Shown here piece after piece: positions 43,564 to 48,551 of a stretch of 48,551 nucleotides of DNA. Under the pieces are notes generated by a model that saw nothing but the letters and a program-made list of their open reading frames with translations, was not told the origin of the DNA and did not search any database. The first letter of the stretch is position 1; each line of letters opens with the position of its first letter. The translations under genes were made by a program, and so were the position numbers. The stretch comes from Micromonospora qiuiae. Lineage in GTDB: Bacteria; Actinomycetota; Actinomycetes; Mycobacteriales; Micromonosporaceae. The stretch is taken from positions 1 through 48,551 of the forward strand of contig NZ_BOPC01000067.1 in the NCBI RefSeq assembly GCF_016863555.1. The letters run 5' to 3'.

Positions 43564-44649
43564 TCACGCGTCTTCCCGATCGGGTGATTCGGTCCGGAAG
43601 AAGTTGCTCTGCCGGCCGTCCCGCATCTGCTCCTGATAGATCAGGTTCAGCCGCCGCAGATCGAACGTGTGGAACCACTCGTCCCAGGTGATCTCCCGGA
43701 TGCGACTGCTCTCCCGGTAACCCGGGATGTTGAACGTCAGCACGCCGGCCCGGCCGTCCCGCTCAGTGCCGCTGATCGTCGCCGGCTTGGCGCCCCGCTC
43801 TCGGGCCCATCGCGCAATGACGTCGTGATTGGTGGTTACCAGGCTGCGGCCAGGACGTTCCGGCCGGTCCTGAAGCGAGGAGATCACCTGCGACGACCGG
43901 GTCGATCGAGCAGTCGATTTGCCGGTACGCACCCCGCTGCCACGAGCCGGTGCCGCCTTCGCCGCTCCACGAGCCGGTGCCGCCTTCGCCGGACCGCGTG
44001 CCGCGCCACCGGACTTGCGGGCGGTCGCGCTTCCCGCCGTACGCGTCGTCGTCGACTTGCGGGCCGCGGTGCTCTTCGTGGCAGCCTTCCGCGGGGCGGC
44101 CTTCTTCGCCCCGGCGGCAGTGGCCTTCTGCGCGGTGCTCTTCTGCGCGGCGGTCGTGGTCTTCGGGGCCGCGGTCGTCTTCCGCGCGGCGGTGGTCGTG
44201 GCCTTCCGGGCGGTCGCCGTCCCACGCGCGGTGCCGGCCGTCTTCCGGGCGGCGGTGGTCGCCTTCCGGGCGGTGCCGGCCGTCGCTTTCCGGCCCGTCC
44301 CGGCCCGGTTCGCCGGAGCCGCCTTCGCCCGACCGGGGGCGGTACGGGCCGACGCCGCCTGCCGGGCGCCGGAGGCCTTGGTGGCGCCGGCACGGCCGGC
44401 CGGTCCACTGCTCCGGCGGGCTGCCCCGCCCGACCGAAGCGTCTTTGCCAGGGTCTTCACCAGCTCCGGTTTACGAAGGGCGGAGATGCCGGAGACCCCG
44501 TACCGGCGCAGCTGGCTGCGGATGTCGTCCACCCGCATCCGGGCGATCTCCGTTTCGGAGATCCGTGGCGTGTTCGGGGTCTTGTTGCCGCCCTGCCGCT
44601 TGGTTCCGGTCGCGGGCCCGCCGCGACCCGAGCTGTTTCGCTGAGCCAT
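43564..44649 (-). CDS. Rho-N/SAP-like domain, histone-H1-like tail and conserved C-terminal domain
   Basis: A 361-residue fusion. Residues about 30-72 (RISETEIARMRVDDIRSQLRRYGVSGISALRKPELVKTLAKTL) look like a Rho-N/SAP helix-extended-loop-helix nucleic acid binder. Residues about 73-258 are a disordered Ala/Lys/Arg/Thr tract with repeats such as ARKTTAA, PARGAAKAA and TARKAT, typical of eukaryotic H1 or bacterial HctB-like tails. The C-terminal 100 residues (NHDVIARWARERGAKPATISGTE, FNIPGYRESSRIREITWDEWFHTF, NLIYQEQMRDGRQSNFF) form a folded domain that I recall as a stand-alone protein in other bacteria, but cannot name. Probably a nucleoid-associated protein. ATG 44649 has GAGGAG 11 bases upstream. 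Confidence 0.8.
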   Translation of the reverse strand: MAQRNSSGRGGPATGTKRQGGNKTPNTPRISETEIARMRVDDIRSQLRRYGVSGISALRKPELVKTLAKTLRSGGAARRSSGPAGRAGATKASGARQAASARTAPGRAKAAPANRAGTGRKATAGTARKATTAARKTAGTARGTATARKATTTAARKTTAAPKTTTAAQKSTAQKATAAGAKKAAPRKAATKSTAARKSTTTRTAGSATARKSGGAARGPAKAAPARGAAKAAPARGSGVRTGKSTARSTRSSQVISSLQDRPERPGRSLVTTNHDVIARWARERGAKPATISGTERDGRAGVLTFNIPGYRESSRIREITWDEWFHTFDLRRLNLIYQEQMRDGRQSNFFRTESPDREDA

Positions 44650-44698
44650 GAACGCTCACGCTCCTCGGCACTCAGTCTCGGCGCGGCGGGTCCCAACG

Positions 44699-44716
44699 CC
44701 GCACCGCGCGGTGCGG
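44699..44716. promoter_or_regulatory. 18-bp palindrome upstream of the histone-like gene
   Basis: CCGCACCGCGCGGTGCGG is perfectly self-complementary and lies 50-67 bp upstream of the start codon of the histone-like gene. It may be an operator; a GC-rich chance palindrome is also possible. Confidence 0.35.
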
Positions 44717-44756
44717 GTTACCCAACGAGACCGGTCTGAACCACCCTCCGGGGCCT

Positions 44757-44794
44757 GGGTCAGGCTGATTCGCGCCGTCGATCAGGACTGACCC
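44757..44794 (-). terminator. Hairpin over the YbjN-gene stop
   Basis: Outer arms GGGTCAG (44757-44763) and CTGACCC (44788-44794) and inner arms CTGAT (44765-44769) and ATCAG (44781-44785) form a two-part stem with small bulges. It includes the stop codon of the minus-strand YbjN gene. Probable terminator between that gene and the histone-like gene. Confidence 0.6.
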
Positions 44795-45306
44795 GCACCC
44801 CTGTCCGCCGACGGGTCCGTATCGGAGGGTTCGAAGAGATGTGCGAACGCCGCGAGGTTCGCGGTGGATTCACCCCGCTTGACCCGCCACTCCCACTCCC
44901 GTCGGATCGAGCTGCCGAAGCCGATTTCCAGCATCGTGTCGAAGGATTCGTCGGCATAGGTCAGCACCGCGCCGAGCAGCCGGTCCAGCTCGTCCGCGTC
45001 GACCCCGGCCGGGTTGACCCGGCCGGTGAGGTAGACATCGCCGACGGCGTCGATGGAGAAGGACACGGCGTACATCCGGGCGTTGCGCTGCAAGAGCCAG
45101 GCCCAGAGCTCCTCGCGTCGTTCGTCCGGCTGGCGCATCACGAACGCTTCGATCCGCAGCGCGTGCTCGCCCACGATCAGGTGGCAGATCGTCTTGAGCT
45201 TGTGCGTGCCGGGCAGAGTGACCGCGTACGACCCCGGGCCGGTGGATTCGCAGGCGAGCTCCCGCTCGGCGCAGACCGACTCGATCAAGGCCCCAAGGTC
45301 ACTCAC
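44782..45306 (-). CDS. YbjN-domain protein (Rv0487-like)
   Basis: A 174-residue protein of the YbjN/T3SS-chaperone-like fold: ALIESVCAERELACESTGPGSYAVTLPGTHKLKTICHLIVGEHALRIEAFVMRQPDERREELWAWLLQRN and VYLTGRVNPAGVDADELDRLLGAVLTYADESFDTMLEIGF. A homologue directly follows mshA in mycobacteria (recalled as Rv0487), which agrees with the arrangement here. Function is unknown. GTG 45306 is chosen because TAGAGT (45314-45319) lies seven bases upstream and the longer frame runs into repeat copy 4. It is downstream of mshA with repeat copy 4 between. Confidence 0.85.
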   Translation of the reverse strand: MSDLGALIESVCAERELACESTGPGSYAVTLPGTHKLKTICHLIVGEHALRIEAFVMRQPDERREELWAWLLQRNARMYAVSFSIDAVGDVYLTGRVNPAGVDADELDRLLGAVLTYADESFDTMLEIGFGSSIRREWEWRVKRGESTANLAAFAHLFEPSDTDPSADRGAGQS

Positions 45307-45363
45307 CCGATCAACTCTACGACCGCCGTCGCCGGCCATGGCAAGGGTGCGTGCACCAGCGAG

Positions 45364-45418
45364 CGTTAACAAGGGGCCCCTGCTATACACCAGGCGTTAA
45401 CAGGGGGCCCTTCCTTTC
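45364..45418 (+). repeat. 54-bp intergenic repeat, copy 4
   Basis: Fourth copy, plus orientation, with halves GTTAACAAGGGGCCCCT and GTTAACAGGGGGCCCTTCCT around spacer GCTATACACCAGGC. It overlaps the 3' end of the minus-strand mshA gene and supplies its last six codons (KGRAPC) and TAA stop. Left flank GAGCGTTAA is shared with copy 1. Confidence 0.92.
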
Positions 45419-46761
45419 ACCAAGTTGGCGAGCTCGGTGGTGAGGCGGGCACGGTGGGCGGCTACTGCCTCGCCGTAGACGGCGAGCAGGCCCTCGGCGG
45501 TGCGGTGCCAGGAAAAGTTGCGGGCGTGCCGGGCGGCACCGACGGACAACTCAGCCCGGCGGGCCCGGTCGGGCAGCAGGCGAGCCAGCGCCGCCGCCCA
45601 GTCGCCCGGGTCATGGCCGCGCACCAGCACTCCGCTGACCTGGTCCCGGACGGCGGTCACCAGGCCGCCGACGGCAGCGGCCACCACGGGCGTGCCGCAG
45701 GCCTGTGCCTCCAGCGCGACCAGCCCGAAGGACTCGTTGTGCGACGGCACCGCGACCAGGTCGGCCGCTTGGTACAGCATGGGCAGTTCGGCGCCGGTCC
45801 GGGGCGGCAGGAAGTGCACCCGGTCAGTGATCCCGAGCGAGGCGGCCAGCTCGATCAGGGCGGTGGGCCGGTCCAACCCGCTGCCGCTGGGGCCACCGCA
45901 GATCACCACCGCCACGTCGTTGGCCAGCGCGGGATCCCGCTCGCGCAGTGCGGCGAGCGCGCGGACCAACACATCCGGTGCCTTCAGCGGCTGGATCCGG
46001 CCGACGAAGGCCACCAGGTATCCGCCGACGGGCAGGCCCAGCCGGGCGCGGGCAGCAGCCGTGGCAGCGGCCCGGTCGCCGCCAGCGGGACGGAAGCGTT
46101 CGAGGTCCACCCCCGGCTCGACCACCGCCACCCGGGCCGGGTCGGCGTCGTACCGGTCGATCAGGTCCCGCGCCTCGACCCGCGTGTTCGCCACCAGCCA
46201 GTCGGCCTCGGCGACCACCTGTTCCTCGCCGATCACCCGGGCTTTGGGTTCCGGCCGATCGCCAAGGGCGAGCCGGGCGTTCTTCACCTTGGCCAGGGTG
46301 TGCGCGGTGTGCACCAGCGGCACCCCCCAGCGCTCCTTGGCCAGCCAGCCGACCTGGCCGGAGAGCCAGTAGTGGGAGTGGATCAGGTCGTAGTGGCCCG
46401 GGGGTCGGGCCGCCTCGGCGCGCAGTACCCCGGCGGTGAAGGCGCAGAGCTGGCCGGGGAGTTCCTCCTTGGTCAGCCCTTCGAGCGGGCCGGCCATCAC
46501 GTGCCGGACGTGCACGCCGGGAGTGACCTCCACCAATGGTGGCAGGTCACCCGAGGTGGCGCGGGTGAAGATCTCCACCTCGACGTTCGCCTCGGCCAGT
46601 CGCCGGGCGACCTCCAGGATGTAGACGTTCATGCCGCCCGCGTCCCCGGTGCCCGGCTGGTGCAGCGGTGAAGTGTGCACCGAGAGCGTCGCGATCCGCC
46701 GTGGTCGCGGCCACGGAAGGGAACCCCGCTGACGACCGACACCGGTGTGCTTTTCCGCCAC
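45397..46761 (-). CDS. mshA: D-inositol-3-phosphate glycosyltransferase MshA
   Basis: A 454-residue GT4 enzyme catalysing the first mycothiol step, transfer of GlcNAc from UDP-GlcNAc to 1L-inositol-1-phosphate. The signature LSVHTSPLHQPGTGDAGGMNVYILEVARRL is nearly diagnostic. IHSHYWLSGQVGWLAKERWGVPLVHTAHTLAKVKN, VGRIQPLKAPDVLVRALAAL, HNESFGLVALEAQACGTPVVAAAVGGL complete the GT-B fold. GTG 46761 has AAAGGGAG upstream. The last residues derive from repeat copy 4, so the native C-terminus has been altered or extended. It fits the Rv0486 position beside the YbjN gene. mshB and mshC are not in the window. Confidence 0.96.
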   Translation of the reverse strand: MAEKHTGVGRQRGSLPWPRPRRIATLSVHTSPLHQPGTGDAGGMNVYILEVARRLAEANVEVEIFTRATSGDLPPLVEVTPGVHVRHVMAGPLEGLTKEELPGQLCAFTAGVLRAEAARPPGHYDLIHSHYWLSGQVGWLAKERWGVPLVHTAHTLAKVKNARLALGDRPEPKARVIGEEQVVAEADWLVANTRVEARDLIDRYDADPARVAVVEPGVDLERFRPAGGDRAAATAAARARLGLPVGGYLVAFVGRIQPLKAPDVLVRALAALRERDPALANDVAVVICGGPSGSGLDRPTALIELAASLGITDRVHFLPPRTGAELPMLYQAADLVAVPSHNESFGLVALEAQACGTPVVAAAVGGLVTAVRDQVSGVLVRGHDPGDWAAALARLLPDRARRAELSVGAARHARNFSWHRTAEGLLAVYGEAVAAHRARLTTELANLVKGRAPC

Positions 46762-46944
46762 GTCCGCTCCCTTTGTCACGGTTGATGCCGTCTCGCACGA
46801 CCGGCGCGCTCCTGGGACAACCTCCACGCCGGATCACATCTTCCCGATCGGCCGTGGGAAATGCCTGGGTCGATCGTCCGGGCGTGACGGACCTCATTCC
46901 GCGTGCGGTCCCGACGTCCGGGCAGCGGAGGCGAGAATGGCCGG

Positions 46945-47709
46945 ATGAGTCGTGTCGCCATCGTCACCGGTGCCTCCAGCGGAATCGGTGCCGCCACCGC
47001 CCGACGGCTCGCTGCCGAGGGCTTCCATGTGCTGGCCGCGGCCCGGCGTGCGGACCGGCTGGCCGCGCTGGTCGCCGAAATCGCCACTGACGGTGGCGCC
47101 GCCACGGCGGTCGCCTGCGACGTCACCTCGGACGAGTCGGTGGCGGCACTCGCGCAGGCCGCTGCGCTGGCGCCCGGGCCGGTGACCCTGCTGGTCAACA
47201 ACGCCGGTGGCGCACGCGGGCTGGACCCGGTGGAGTCCGGCGCGATCGGCGACTGGCAGTGGATGTACGACGTCAACGTGCTCGGCACGCTGCGGGTCAC
47301 CCAGGCGTTGCTGCCCGCGCTGGAATCCTCCGGCGCCGGCACCGTCGTCATCGTCTCGTCCACCGCCGGCTTCACCGTGTACGAGGGCGGGGGCGGCTAC
47401 ACCGCCGCCAAGCACGCGCAGACCGCGATCGCCGGCACGCTGCGCCTGGAGCTGTGCGGACGCCCGGTCCGGGTGATCGAAATCGACCCGGGCATGGTGA
47501 AGACCGACGAGTTCTCGCTGGTCCGCTTCGGCGGCGACGCCGACCGGGCCGAGTCCGTCTACGCGGGGGTCACCGAGCCGCTGGTCGCCGAGGACGTGGC
47601 CGACTGCATCGCCTGGTGCGCGACGCGTCCGCAACACGTGAACGTGGACCGGCTGGTGGTCCGCCCACTGGCCCAGGCCGCTCAGCACAAGGTGCACCGG
47701 ACCAGCTGA
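46945..47709 (+). CDS. Short-chain dehydrogenase/reductase
   Basis: A 254-residue classical SDR: VAIVTGASSGIGAATARRLAAEG (TGxxxGxG), LLVNNAGGARG (NNAG), VIVSSTAGF catalytic serine region, then YTAAKHAQTAIAGTLRLEL with the active-site Tyr and Lys, and IEIDPGMVKTDEF. Cofactor is probably NADP(H), judging from AARRADR at the end of strand 2. The substrate is unknown. Divergent from mshA, as the SDR Rv0484c is recalled to be near Rv0486. ATG 46945 has GGAGGCGAG upstream. The next gene starts five bases after its stop. Confidence 0.92.
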   Translation: MSRVAIVTGASSGIGAATARRLAAEGFHVLAAARRADRLAALVAEIATDGGAATAVACDVTSDESVAALAQAAALAPGPVTLLVNNAGGARGLDPVESGAIGDWQWMYDVNVLGTLRVTQALLPALESSGAGTVVIVSSTAGFTVYEGGGGYTAAKHAQTAIAGTLRLELCGRPVRVIEIDPGMVKTDEFSLVRFGGDADRAESVYAGVTEPLVAEDVADCIAWCATRPQHVNVDRLVVRPLAQAAQHKVHRTS

Positions 47710-47713
47710 GGCG

Positions 47714-48526
47714 ATGTCGCGACCTGCCCGGCCGATCGGTACGCCGACCCGGGGCACCACCGGTCCCAACCGGCTGCGCCGGATGGACAACTGGATCGTC
47801 GAGAACTGCGCCGATGCGCTGTTGGCTGCGGCGGACCCGCTGGTGATCGACCTCGGCTACGGCGCGACTCCGGTGACCGCGGTGGAACTACGCGCCCGGC
47901 TCGCCGCGCGGGTCCGCGCCGACGTGCGGGTGGTCGGGCTGGAGCTCGATCCGGTACGCGTAGCCGCCGCCCAGCCCGCCGCCGACCCGCCCGGTCTGAT
48001 CTTCGCCCGGGGCGGGTTCGAGCTGGCCAGCCTGCGCCCGGCCCTGGTCCGCGCGGCCAACGTGCTGCGCCAGTACGACGAGAGCGAGGTGGCCGGCGCC
48101 TGGGCCACGCTCACCGGGCAACTGGCCCCCGGCGGGCTGCTCGTCGAGGGCACCTGCGACGAGTTGGGTCGGCTCGGCGCCTGGGTGCTGCTCGACGCCG
48201 ACGGTCCCCGCTCGCTGACCCTGGCCGCTCGGCTGTCCACCCTGCGGAGCCCGGCCGAGTTGGCCGAGCGCCTGCCCAAGGTGCTGATCCACCGCAACGT
48301 TCCCGGCGAACGCGTACACGACCTGATCCACGCTCTGGACGACGCCTGGCGGTCCGCCGCCGGCTACGCCACCTTCGGCCCTCGCCAGCGTTGGCTGCAC
48401 ACCGTGGCCGCCATCCGCACCCAGGGCTGGCCCATCCTGGACCGCCCTCGCCGCTGGTGCCTCGGGGAACTGACCATTCCCTGGCCCGCCATCGCCCCAC
48501 ACCGCCCACGCCACCCAGCCGATTGA
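47714..48526 (+). CDS. Class I SAM-dependent methyltransferase-like protein
   Basis: A 270-residue protein. RMDNWIVENCADALLAAADPLVIDLGYGATPVTAVEL contains motif I (VIDLGYGATP), followed by VVGLELDPVRVAAAQ (motif II with acidic Glu) and FARGGFELASL. LAPGGLLVEGTCDELGRLGAWVLLD and a conserved-looking C-terminal RQRWLHTVAAIRTQGWPILDRP region follow. The substrate is unknown. It starts four bases after the SDR stop, so it is likely cotranscribed with it. It ends 25 bp before the window edge; the final bases (GATCATGAA) may begin a terminator, but are cut off. Confidence 0.85.
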   Translation: MSRPARPIGTPTRGTTGPNRLRRMDNWIVENCADALLAAADPLVIDLGYGATPVTAVELRARLAARVRADVRVVGLELDPVRVAAAQPAADPPGLIFARGGFELASLRPALVRAANVLRQYDESEVAGAWATLTGQLAPGGLLVEGTCDELGRLGAWVLLDADGPRSLTLAARLSTLRSPAELAERLPKVLIHRNVPGERVHDLIHALDDAWRSAAGYATFGPRQRWLHTVAAIRTQGWPILDRPRRWCLGELTIPWPAIAPHRPRHPAD

Positions 48527-48551
48527 TCATGAATGTTTTCGGAAAGCGCTT

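Noticed and set aside
43884..44644. Frames overlapping the histone-like gene on both strands
   Set aside because: They follow the Ala/Lys-rich tract in other frames; only the 43564-44649 frame gives recognisable folded ends.

Overview
The window is about 48.5 kb of very GC-rich DNA, with dense two-strand coding and frequent GTG starts. It comes from the chromosome of a mycelial, sporulating actinobacterium, most likely of the Micromonosporaceae (Micromonospora or Salinispora type). The main evidence is a pro-sigma-BldN gene followed by a membrane anti-sigma gene, the hemA-hemC-cobA/hemD-hemB cluster led by rex, a mycothiol synthesis gene (mshA), and a PhoR/PhoP-PhoU locus. The genus is an inference from recall, not from a search.

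Layout. 0-10 kb: accessory or housekeeping mix with a polyphosphate-glucokinase-like ROK kinase, an ABC-F ATPase, a BON-methyltransferase fusion, a secreted phospholipase A2, a large cyclase-domain/ATPase regulator, an FmdB zinc ribbon, a membrane-anchored lytic transglycosylase, a double-GNAT protein and an XRE regulator. 10.7-16.4 kb: a tightly coupled haem operon, rex-hemA-hemC-cobA/hemD followed by hemB, with 4-bp start/stop overlaps and a Rex operator in the promoter. 16.8-24.1 kb: small redox and HAD genes, the developmental pair bldN-rsbN preceded by a coupled small ORF, phospholipid genes, the 33-residue ribosomal protein bS22 and a BdtA-like DNA-binding protein. 24.3-30.7 kb: a MacB-type efflux cassette, a membrane zinc protease and a TetR/hydrolase operon. 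30.7-36.5 kb: proline dehydrogenase, a lipoprotein/glutathionylspermidine-synthase-like pair, a CGNR regulator, a TIM-barrel isomerase, an exopolyphosphatase and a Cys-rich protein. 36.5-40.3 kb: phosphate control (response regulator, sensor kinase, phoU with PHO boxes) and phosphoglycerate mutase. 40.4-43.2 kb: two tandem paralogous MFS exporters. 43.6-48.5 kb: a histone-H1-like fusion protein, a YbjN protein, mshA, an SDR and a methyltransferase.

Most of 10.7-47.7 kb appears to be an ancient conserved neighbourhood. From memory, the same genes lie in the Mycobacterium tuberculosis Rv0484c-Rv0512 region. The bldN pair and the efflux/TetR cassette would then be insertions or retained developmental genes.

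Two patterns run across the window. A roughly 54-bp GTTAA/GGGCCC repeat occurs four times, each at or over a stop codon. At least 14 genes also have a TAnnnT-like -10 box 6-7 bases before an ATG or GTG with no ribosome binding site, which points to widespread leaderless transcription. No rRNA, tRNA, CRISPR array, phage gene or transposase was recognised.
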